A stretch of DNA of 64,000 bases from Flagellimonas pelagia (GTDB lineage: Bacteria; Bacteroidota; Bacteroidia; Flavobacteriales; Flavobacteriaceae). The position numbers and the translations under genes were made by a program. The DNA lies in assembly GCF_003584135.1 (NCBI RefSeq), contig NZ_QXFI01000011.1:62001-126000 (forward strand), read 5' to 3'. The first letter of the stretch is position 1; each line of letters begins with the position of its first letter. Positions 33,507-40,753 of this stretch are shown here, piece by piece. A model generated the notes under the pieces. The model saw nothing but the letters and a program-made list of their open reading frames with translations, was not told where the DNA came from and ran no database searches.

Positions 33507-34057
33507 ATCAACCTTGGCCCTGGTATATTGCGGGGCCCCTCATTGCCTTGGTCATGGCCGTTTTGATCCTAATGGGCAAACGCTTTGGCATGTCCTCCAA
33601 TTTAGAGACCTTTTGTTCCATTGGGGGGGCGGGCAAGTTTACCGACTATTTTAAAGTGGACCTAAAATCCCGAAGATGGAACCTTTTGGTCGTATTGGGC
33701 TCCGTGATTGGTGGATTTTTGGGTGCCCATCTGCTTTCACCAAACCCTGCTGTTCAAATTTCGGAGAAGACCGTAACCAAGTTAAACGAGCTCGGTTTTG
33801 AAAGTGCCGGGACTGCCTATTTGCCAACGGAATTGTTCAGCATGGAAGCGTTGACCAAACCTTTGGTATGGATCATTCTTTTGGTGGCAGGGTTTTTGGT
33901 CGGTTTCGGAACCAGGTATGCCGGCGGATGTACCTCGGGCCATGCCATTTCAGGGTTGAGCAACCTTCAGCGCCCTTCCTTGATTGCCGTCATCGGCTTT
34001 TTTATCGGTGGACTGATCATGGTCCATGTATTGTTTCCCTTAATTTTTGGATCATGA
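33500..34057 (+). CDS. YeeE/YedE-family thiosulfate/sulfur transporter, first half
   Basis: A 185-residue membrane protein with about four to five helices and the family signature RYAGGCTSGHAISGLSN, whose cysteine is a sulfur-relay site in YeeE. The stop overlaps the next start (ATGA). Paired half-length YeeE/YedE proteins of this kind (PmpA/PmpB type) are common in Bacteroidota. They would move thiosulfate or another sulfur product made by the island. Translation may be damped by the hairpin over its start codon. Confidence 0.9.
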   Translation: MLYQPWPWYIAGPLIALVMAVLILMGKRFGMSSNLETFCSIGGAGKFTDYFKVDLKSRRWNLLVVLGSVIGGFLGAHLLSPNPAVQISEKTVTKLNELGFESAGTAYLPTELFSMEALTKPLVWIILLVAGFLVGFGTRYAGGCTSGHAISGLSNLQRPSLIAVIGFFIGGLIMVHVLFPLIFGS

Positions 34058-34467
34058 AAAGTATATGGTATATCATCGTAGGTACCTTTTTAGGGGTAAT
34101 CCTATACAAGTCGGAAGCCGCTTCTTGGTTCCGCATTTATGAAATGTTCCAATTTGATTCGTTCCACATGTATGGTATTATTGGCTCCGCATTGGCGGTT
34201 GGCATTGTTTTGGTCCAGTGGATCAAAAGATCCAAGGTAAAATCCTTTTTTGGGGAACCGATCAATATTCAGGACAAGGAAAGGTCTTTTGCCCGATACA
34301 TTATAGGGGGAACACTTTTCGGATTGGGATGGGCATTGGCGGGGGCCTGCCCGGGACCTATGTACATTTTGGCTGGAACAGGGTATTGGCCCATGTTCAT
34401 CGTTCTTTTTGGTGCGGTAGTAGGAGCCTTTATTTATGGAATTTTAAGGAATAAATTGCCCCATTAA
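34054..34467 (+). CDS. YeeE/YedE-family thiosulfate/sulfur transporter, second half
   Basis: A 137-residue membrane protein with four helices and the second family motif GWALAGACPGPMYILAG with its cysteine. The ATG at 34054, inside the ATGA overlap with the previous gene, is chosen; the frame is open further upstream but inside the other gene. The two halves together correspond to one full-length YeeE-type transporter. Confidence 0.9.
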   Translation: MKSIWYIIVGTFLGVILYKSEAASWFRIYEMFQFDSFHMYGIIGSALAVGIVLVQWIKRSKVKSFFGEPINIQDKERSFARYIIGGTLFGLGWALAGACPGPMYILAGTGYWPMFIVLFGAVVGAFIYGILRNKLPH

Positions 34468-34570
34468 GGTTTTCTCAACGGGATATTTGGTCAGAACAAC
34501 GATTTTGGATGGTTCGTTGGAGGCATGCGTATAGCTTTGTAGGTCCCAATTTTACTTAAAAGTCCCATTA

Positions 34571-34981
34571 ATGAAACTTACCACATGCATTATTGACGAT
34601 GATATGGTGTCGCAGTTTGCGACCAGATATTGCATACAACAATCCCATGGAGATTTCGAGATCATAACCTGTTCCAGTGGAGAAGAAGGGTTAAAGACCT
34701 GTTTAAGTTTTGTGGATGAGCGAGACAAGCTTCCTGATATTATCTTTTTGGACCTGATCATGGATGGTATGAACGGATGGGACTTTCTTGAAAACTTGCA
34801 AAATCTCTTCAAGGAACATTCCCTGCCCAGTGTTTATGTACTTTCGGCTTTTACAAATTCCAGGGACCGTGCAATAGCTAAAGACCATCAATTGATTGCT
34901 GGCTATGTAGATAAGCCCCTATCCCGATCTTACTTGCAGAAGATCCTCAAAGAAGAGGAGAAGAAGAGAACGGTGAGTTAA
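34571..34981 (+). CDS. Orphan response regulator receiver-domain protein
   Basis: A 136-residue single CheY-like domain: acidic pocket D9-D10-D11 (CIIDDDMVSQF), phosphoacceptor D61 (IIFLDLIMDGMNGWDF), T/S position in VLSAF and K115 (GYVDKPLS). There is no output domain, so it works by protein contact, for instance in a phosphorelay. A PAS histidine kinase lies downstream beyond a tRNA gene and is a possible partner, though not in the same operon. Confidence 0.92.
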   Translation: MKLTTCIIDDDMVSQFATRYCIQQSHGDFEIITCSSGEEGLKTCLSFVDERDKLPDIIFLDLIMDGMNGWDFLENLQNLFKEHSLPSVYVLSAFTNSRDRAIAKDHQLIAGYVDKPLSRSYLQKILKEEEKKRTVS

Positions 34982-35056
34982 AGGTTACTTGAAAGCCTTT
35001 AAGGAAAATATCATCAATTAGGATCCAAGGTTTATGTAAAGTTTTTCAAAAAAGCA

Positions 35057-35064
35057 TATTTTTG
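35057..35064 (+). promoter_or_regulatory. -7 box for the tRNA gene
   Basis: TATTTTTG is an exact TAnnTTTG match ending 17 bp before the tRNA 5' end, a usual distance for a stable RNA promoter in this phylum. Confidence 0.65.
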
Positions 35065-35081
35065 CAGTCCAATTTTGGAAC

Positions 35082-35153
35082 GGCCTCGTAGTTCAATGGA
35101 TAGAATAGAAGTTTCCTAAACTTTAGATGCAAGTTCGATTCTTGCCGAGGCTA
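35082..35153 (+). tRNA. tRNA-Arg (anticodon CCT)
   Basis: The 72-nt sequence folds as a complete cloverleaf. The acceptor stem is 35082-35088 with 35146-35152, whose first pair is G-T. The D stem is GTTC/GAAT and the anticodon stem GAAGT/ACTTT, with loop TTCCTAA (anticodon CCT at 35115-35117). The T stem is GCAAG/CTTGC with loop TTCGATT, and the discriminator is A35153. CCA is not encoded. A run of six T at 35155-35160 probably terminates it. It decodes AGG. Confidence 0.95.
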
Positions 35154-35342
35154 CTTTTTTCTTTTACCTTCGATATGCATCAACCCGATGCTGCTTTCTC
35201 AACTATAATATATTCTCTTGTTAAATTATTTGGAGTTTGTTGATGGCCAAACAAGAACTTCATACTTTTATTGGATGTAATTCCATTGTATTACAAATGT
35301 TTGATTCGTTGTATATGCAAAAAAGTAGCATTGACCCACTAT
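35154..35342. other. AT-rich spacer between tRNA-Arg and the histidine kinase gene
   Basis: No convincing gene is seen. The spacer is AT-rich and contains an open frame of 50 codons from 35243 overlapping the kinase start, which is not protein-like. I looked for a repeat of the tRNA 3' end that would mark an integration site and saw none in the next few kilobases. Confidence 0.5.
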
Positions 35343-36425
35343 ATGGAAGTGAACCGGCCAGACCCAATGAACCACCGATTGGACCCATTTTTTGAACTAT
35401 CCAAAGATTGCCTTTGTATAGCGAATTATGAAGGCTATTTTGTGAAAATAAATCCAGCTTTCATGGCATTATTGGGATATTCAGAAGAGGAATTGAAAGC
35501 AAAATTAATTTCTGAATTTATTTATCCGGAAGACAGGGAGCTTACGGCAGCATATAGAAAAAGGCTCAAAGATAATTTCCCATTGGTCAATTTTGAAAAC
35601 AGATATGTATGCAAATCTGGAGATCTTGTCTGGTTGCATTGGACATCTACCCCAATGGAGAATGAACGGTTGATATATGCCATCGCTAAAGATATCACCC
35701 ATAAAAAAAAGCTTGAGGCCGAACGCATATCCCATCTTGGAAAGCTTTCCGAGGCGAATGACAAGCTTAAGCAACTCAATTATACCACTTCACATGATCT
35801 AAGGTCACCCTTGAATAATTTGTTGTCCCTTGTCGATTTAATCAATTTGACAAAAATTGATGATGAAGAAACATTGGGAATAATACGTTATATAAGACTT
35901 TCTGCGGAAGGGTTAAAAACATCCTTGAATTCGTTGGTGGACACCTTCAAGGAAAATGATATTTCAAATAAAAACTTGGAGGAAGTCAATTTTCTGGAAT
36001 CGTTCCATAAGGTCAGGAATTCCATAAACACATTGGTACAAAATGCCAGTGTGGAATTTCATTTGGATTTTTCGGATCTCGAAAGCGTTAGGTTCAACAC
36101 GGCCTATTTGGAAAGCATTTTTCTGAATTTCATTACCAATTCCATCAAATATCGGCAACCTAATATTGCCCCCATCATTTCAATCATTACGAGCCAAAAG
36201 AATGGAGTAAAGACATTGGCCTATACCGATAATGGCCTTGGCTTTGACTTGGAAAAAGTGGGGCACCGCATTTTCAACCTGAACCAAAAATTCCATGACA
36301 ATGAGGACAGCAAAGGAGTTGGCCTTTATTTGATATATAATTACATCACTAGTCTTGGCGGTTCGATAGAAGTGGACAGCAAGGTCAATGAGGGAACTAC
36401 TTTCACCATTCATTTTAAGGAATAA
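35343..36425 (+). CDS. PAS-domain sensor histidine kinase
   Basis: A 360-residue soluble kinase without membrane segments. A PAS domain occupies about residues 15-120 (DCLCIANYEGYFVKINPAF, ending in the PAC-type AIAKDITHKKKLE). The HisKA helix has H151 (YTTSHDLRSPLNNL), and the ATPase domain shows NFITNSIKY, DNGLGFD and GVGLYLIYN. The ATG at 35343 is preferred to an in-frame TTG 24 codons upstream; an ATG at 35367 is also possible. It senses an intracellular signal through PAS. The receiver protein at 34571 is a possible partner. The gene is more AT-rich than its neighbours. Confidence 0.9.
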   Translation: MEVNRPDPMNHRLDPFFELSKDCLCIANYEGYFVKINPAFMALLGYSEEELKAKLISEFIYPEDRELTAAYRKRLKDNFPLVNFENRYVCKSGDLVWLHWTSTPMENERLIYAIAKDITHKKKLEAERISHLGKLSEANDKLKQLNYTTSHDLRSPLNNLLSLVDLINLTKIDDEETLGIIRYIRLSAEGLKTSLNSLVDTFKENDISNKNLEEVNFLESFHKVRNSINTLVQNASVEFHLDFSDLESVRFNTAYLESIFLNFITNSIKYRQPNIAPIISIITSQKNGVKTLAYTDNGLGFDLEKVGHRIFNLNQKFHDNEDSKGVGLYLIYNYITSLGGSIEVDSKVNEGTTFTIHFKE

Positions 36426-36574
36426 AGGGCTAATTCAAAGGATGGTTATGGGCTATCCTATTAGATGTAAGGTAATTCATCTTAAATATTTCGCAACATC
36501 ACCAAAATTGTCGGTTTATAAATACCTTTATATAGGTTAAAAATCCAATCCCATTGTATAAAGAATCTTTTAAG

Positions 36575-39490
36575 ATGAAATTGAAGTTTACTTTTCATAT
36601 ATCACTTGTTCTCTTTTTGTTGTTCCTGTCTCAGGCCTCAGCACAGAAAAAGGAATCAGCACAGATATCATCTTTAATACAAAATTTTAAAAAGGACATT
36701 CGTGGCCCGTATAAGGACATTCGTTGGTTCTGTACCGATGGAAGTATCCGAGCTCCAAAAGATCCTTGTCCAGATGAAATAGGGCCAGGGGTGCAGCACG
36801 CCCGGTACAAGGATGAAGTGGTGGCGTTAGGCAAATCCAACCATGTTTATCTAGGTCAGATTTTGGCCTATACCGATCAAGAACCTTTTTGGGATGTGAC
36901 CAATGACCATTCACGGTTGAAACAATATCAACTTGATAAGTATTTAAGAAGTGTTGACAATGGTTGGATCAACCAAAGGGGACAGTTTTATCGTGGCGCC
37001 ATCCAATCCGAAGACGAGGAAGCATGGGGCATCGAATTCTACAAATGGCTTTTGTCAGATGATGAAGTCTTAAAGAATGAATTTTTCCTGGTGCGCCAGT
37101 CTTTGAAGGATATCCCGCATAATGGGGACGATAACGTGGCCCAGAAAATGAGGAGTGAGTCCAAGGTCATTTCCGACCTGTATGAACCCTTCATGGATCT
37201 TAGAACGAAAATCCACAGCCAACCCGAAGATGACGATATCCAAAAAGTGCTGCAGTTCAAGCAAAAGCATAGCGCCAAGTTAACAACGGATCTGTCCAAT
37301 AAATTGAACGAATTGGTGGTCACCATGAGGGAATTCCATAAGCCTGTAGATATCTCGGCACTTCCCAAAAGAGCCTCCCTTACAAAGGGCACTCCTCTGG
37401 GAAAGGCTATCGAAAGCTTTGCTTCCGACAAGGAATTGGAGGGAAATCCAAAACAGTTGATGGAACAGGCTTCACAGCTATTGTTTGATATTCGAAACGG
37501 ATTATTAGAGGAAAAGAGACCCATGGCCAGGCTGCAATTGCTGGATGTATCCTTAAAATTGGAAGAAATCGTTTTTAAAAGTTCACCCGATTACCAACCT
37601 GAAAACTTAAAGGAACTGCTGCACAAAATCTGCTATTTGGGGATGGCCGTTACAGGTTCTGGCTATTTGGAGCAATGGGAGTGGGGGCAATTGGCAAGCA
37701 ACCTCACCAACTATGAAGCAGATGAACGTACTTTAGGCGAATTGACCGAAGTATTGAACCGGGCCCGTTCCGCTGTGGAATGGAGTGCGGCCATGGTAAA
37801 GGCCAATTATGATGCAATAGTAAAGGAATATGTTGCTTTTGAACCCCTTACCGCCGGTTTTGTTGATGATAAGATACGAGGGTCAGTGGCCCTGCATTTA
37901 GGCCAAAGTGTTGGGGAATTGGGCAACCTCATTTCAGCAGAATCCCAATTGGCCAATAAAGTGATGGATATCCAGAACCAGAGTACCATTCGTGGTCTGA
38001 ATCCCGGGTATGCTTTTGGGGAATTGGTCGTTGTGGGAGGCAGTTCGGATGATATTGAGGTGTCGTCGGACAAGATCTATGTCTTCCAACGTCCCCCGTC
38101 TGATTTAAAGCCTGTTGCAGGAATTGCCACGGTAGCCGAAGGCAATATGGTTTCCCACGTGCAATTGTTGGCCCGTAACCTCGGAATTCCCAATGCGGCA
38201 TTATCGGACCAAAACCTTCAAGATCTTAAAAAGTATGATGGTTCAAAAGTGTTTTACGCGGTTTCCAATAAAGGGAACGTTATCCTGAAACCCGAAAACC
38301 AAATGTCCAAGGAGGAATTGGCTCTTTTCGAAAAAAAGGAACGCAAAGAGGAGCGCATCGAAGTCCCCATTGCACAAATACGGTTGGATGAAAACAAGGT
38401 GCTAAACATGCAAGACGTGGATGCCGACGATTCCGGAAAATTGTGCGGACCCAAAGCTGCTAATTTAGGCCAGCTTAAAAAGATGTTCCCCGAAAAAGTA
38501 GTGGAAGGTTTGGTGATCCCCTTCGGGATTTTCAGAACACACATGGACCAAAAAATGCCCGATCAAGAGGGATCCTATTGGAATTTCCTGACCAAAATGT
38601 TCGAAGAGGCCAATCGCATGTTGGCATCCGGTATTTCCGAAAAAGAGGTTGAGAATTACCAATTGCGTCAATTGGAAATTTTAAGGGATGCCATTAAAAA
38701 AATGCCGTTGCGGGACGACTTTATCGATCAATTGGAAACTGGATTCAAAAACGTTTTGGGCTCCGAATTGGGTTCCGTTCCCGTGTTTCTACGCAGCGAT
38801 ACCAACATGGAGGATTTAAAGGATTTTACCGGAGCCGGACTCAACCTTACCATTTTCAATTCGGTGGAAAGGGAAAAGATTTTAGAGGGCATTAAAGATG
38901 TTTGGGCTTCACCTTACACCGAACGGAGCTTCAAATGGCGTCAAAAATATCTGTTGAACCCCGAAAACGTGTTTCCATCCATTTTGGTCATCCCTAGTGT
39001 GGATGTCGATTATTCGGGCGTATTGATCACCAAGGGCATCAGCATGGGAACCGATAAGGACCTGACCGTTGCCTTTAGCAGAGGAGCTGGCGGAGCCGTT
39101 GATGGACAGGCAGCGGAACAATATCTCATCAAAGATGAAGGCGGCTATGTTTTATTGGCCCCGGCTCGGGAACGTTTTTATAACGGGTTGCCCAAAACGG
39201 GGGGCACCGAAAAGAAAAAGGCCACTTTTCAAGACCGTGTGTTGAATGAACGCAATATCGATGAGATAAGAGAATTGGCCCATCAGATTCGGGAGCGTGT
39301 TCCAAAAGAAACGCATTCGGACTATCAAGGGGCCTATGATGTTGAACTGGGCTTTAAGGACAACAAGCTTTGGCTGTTCCAGATCAGGCCTTTTGTAGAA
39401 AATAAGAAGGCGTTGGGGTCCACTTATCTGGAATCCATCACACCAAAAATCGACCTGACCAAACAAATTTCACTTTCCAAAAAAATCTAG
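36575..39490 (+). CDS. Exported PEP/pyruvate-dikinase-like protein with glucan-water-dikinase domain order
   Basis: A 971-residue protein. The ATG at 36575 opens a clear signal peptide (MKLKFTFHISLVLFLLFLSQ). Residues about 30-480 are a helical region of no recognised family. Residues about 490-590 are a PEP-utiliser mobile domain with phospho-acceptor H528 in EGNMVSHVQLLARNLGIPNA. Residues about 620-960 are a PPDK-type ATP-grasp domain (CGPKAANLGQLKKMFP, VFLRSDTNMEDL, ending LWLFQIRPF). In PEP synthase the ATP domain comes first; here it is last, as in starch-phosphorylating glucan and phosphoglucan water dikinases. An exported ATP-dependent dikinase is unusual. It directly abuts a serine hydrolase gene. 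Confidence 0.8.
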   Translation: MKLKFTFHISLVLFLLFLSQASAQKKESAQISSLIQNFKKDIRGPYKDIRWFCTDGSIRAPKDPCPDEIGPGVQHARYKDEVVALGKSNHVYLGQILAYTDQEPFWDVTNDHSRLKQYQLDKYLRSVDNGWINQRGQFYRGAIQSEDEEAWGIEFYKWLLSDDEVLKNEFFLVRQSLKDIPHNGDDNVAQKMRSESKVISDLYEPFMDLRTKIHSQPEDDDIQKVLQFKQKHSAKLTTDLSNKLNELVVTMREFHKPVDISALPKRASLTKGTPLGKAIESFASDKELEGNPKQLMEQASQLLFDIRNGLLEEKRPMARLQLLDVSLKLEEIVFKSSPDYQPENLKELLHKICYLGMAVTGSGYLEQWEWGQLASNLTNYEADERTLGELTEVLNRARSAVEWSAAMVKANYDAIVKEYVAFEPLTAGFVDDKIRGSVALHLGQSVGELGNLISAESQLANKVMDIQNQSTIRGLNPGYAFGELVVVGGSSDDIEVSSDKIYVFQRPPSDLKPVAGIATVAEGNMVSHVQLLARNLGIPNAALSDQNLQDLKKYDGSKVFYAVSNKGNVILKPENQMSKEELALFEKKERKEERIEVPIAQIRLDENKVLNMQDVDADDSGKLCGPKAANLGQLKKMFPEKVVEGLVIPFGIFRTHMDQKMPDQEGSYWNFLTKMFEEANRMLASGISEKEVENYQLRQLEILRDAIKKMPLRDDFIDQLETGFKNVLGSELGSVPVFLRSDTNMEDLKDFTGAGLNLTIFNSVEREKILEGIKDVWASPYTERSFKWRQKYLLNPENVFPSILVIPSVDVDYSGVLITKGISMGTDKDLTVAFSRGAGGAVDGQAAEQYLIKDEGGYVLLAPARERFYNGLPKTGGTEKKKATFQDRVLNERNIDEIRELAHQIRERVPKETHSDYQGAYDVELGFKDNKLWLFQIRPFVENKKALGSTYLESITPKIDLTKQISLSKKI

Positions 39491-40753
39491 ATGAAAAAGA
39501 TTGTTGCACTCGGCATATTGGGGATCATAGGATTGAGTTTCACCGAGTTTGTGGAATATCCCATCGATGGTTATGAGCGAACGGGGATCAAAAGGCTCAA
39601 AAGGCTGGAAATGGTCAAAAATGGGGAGTTGAAAGATACTTCACCTTTGCCGGAAGGTGCCAAAAAATCATGGGAAGATATTCAATTGAACCTCCTTTCC
39701 AGAAAGATGGACAGTGTAGGTAGTTTTTTTGTGGTGGATGAAACCTTCCAAAAGGAAATCAATGGGCTTTTCCGAGGATTGGATAAAAGTTATTCCCTGA
39801 CGATTCTTGATATTTCCGAGCCCGATAGCATTCGGTACGCGGAACGCAATAAAACCTTGGGCTATCAACCTGGGAGTGTGGGCAAATTGGCGGTTTTGAC
39901 AGCCCTTTTTGAACAATTGGCCAAAATTTACCCCGATTCCTTTGAGCTGCGAACCCAATTGCTGAAAAATAAAGTGGTAAAAGCTGGGGTATGGGGACTA
40001 ACAGATGAGCATACCATTCCCATTTTTAATGTAGAGAAGAACACCTTGGTAAAACGCCAGGTCATCGCCAGTGATGTGTTCAGTTTGTACGAGTGGGCCG
40101 ATCATATGCTTTCTGTGAGCAACAATGGTGCAGCTAGTATTGTGTGGCGCGAAGCCCTTTTAATGGCCGCTTTTGGTGAAAAATACCCTGATCTTACCGA
40201 GGAAGAGGCCATGGCCTATTTTAAGCAAACCCCGAAAAAGGATCTCACCGATCTGGCCAATGATGTGGTCAATCTTCCGCTTCGCAGTTTGGGCATTACT
40301 TCGGATGAATGGCGGTTGGGTAGTTTCTTTACCGGTGGGGCCAATACCTATGTGGGCGATAAGGGAGGAAGCATAGGTACGCCTTATGGATTGATGAAAT
40401 TTTTGGTCCAATTGGAACAAGGTAACGTCATTGATGAAGCCAGTAGTCTGGAAATGAAACGGTTGATGTATATGACGGATAGAAGAATCCGTTATGCACA
40501 ATCCCCTGCATTAAAGGATGCAGCCGTTTATTTTAAATCGGGAAGTTTGTACAAATGCGATAGATCCAAAGGCGAGGAATGCGGAAAGTACATGGGCAAC
40601 GTGCAAAATTTCATGAACTCTGTCATCATTGTGGAGCATCCGGACAATTGTAGGTATATGGTGGTGTTGATGACCAACGTACTGCGAAAAAATTCTGCTT
40701 CGGACCACATGTATTTGGCCTCGGCCATAGATAAGATTGTTAGGAAGGGTTGA
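39491..40753 (+). CDS. Exported serine hydrolase, beta-lactamase/PBP fold
   Basis: A 420-residue protein with a short N-terminal signal or anchor segment (MKKIVALGILGIIGLSF). The catalytic tetrad S129-x-x-K132 is in YQPGSVGKLAVL, an SNN variant of the SDN motif in LSVSNNGAAS, and KSG in VYFKSGSLYKC. This is the class A beta-lactamase/DD-peptidase fold with unusual insertions. Its ATG follows the dikinase stop with no gap, so they are one unit. Its end overlaps the convergent transporter gene by 14 bp. It may act on peptidoglycan or an ester; true beta-lactamase activity is doubtful. Confidence 0.82.
   Translation: MKKIVALGILGIIGLSFTEFVEYPIDGYERTGIKRLKRLEMVKNGELKDTSPLPEGAKKSWEDIQLNLLSRKMDSVGSFFVVDETFQKEINGLFRGLDKSYSLTILDISEPDSIRYAERNKTLGYQPGSVGKLAVLTALFEQLAKIYPDSFELRTQLLKNKVVKAGVWGLTDEHTIPIFNVEKNTLVKRQVIASDVFSLYEWADHMLSVSNNGAASIVWREALLMAAFGEKYPDLTEEEAMAYFKQTPKKDLTDLANDVVNLPLRSLGITSDEWRLGSFFTGGANTYVGDKGGSIGTPYGLMKFLVQLEQGNVIDEASSLEMKRLMYMTDRRIRYAQSPALKDAAVYFKSGSLYKCDRSKGEECGKYMGNVQNFMNSVIIVEHPDNCRYMVVLMTNVLRKNSASDHMYLASAIDKIVRKG

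Noticed and set aside
35243..35395. 50-codon frame after tRNA-Arg
   Set aside because: No protein-like pattern, overlaps the kinase start out of frame; no repeat of the tRNA end to suggest an integration remnant.
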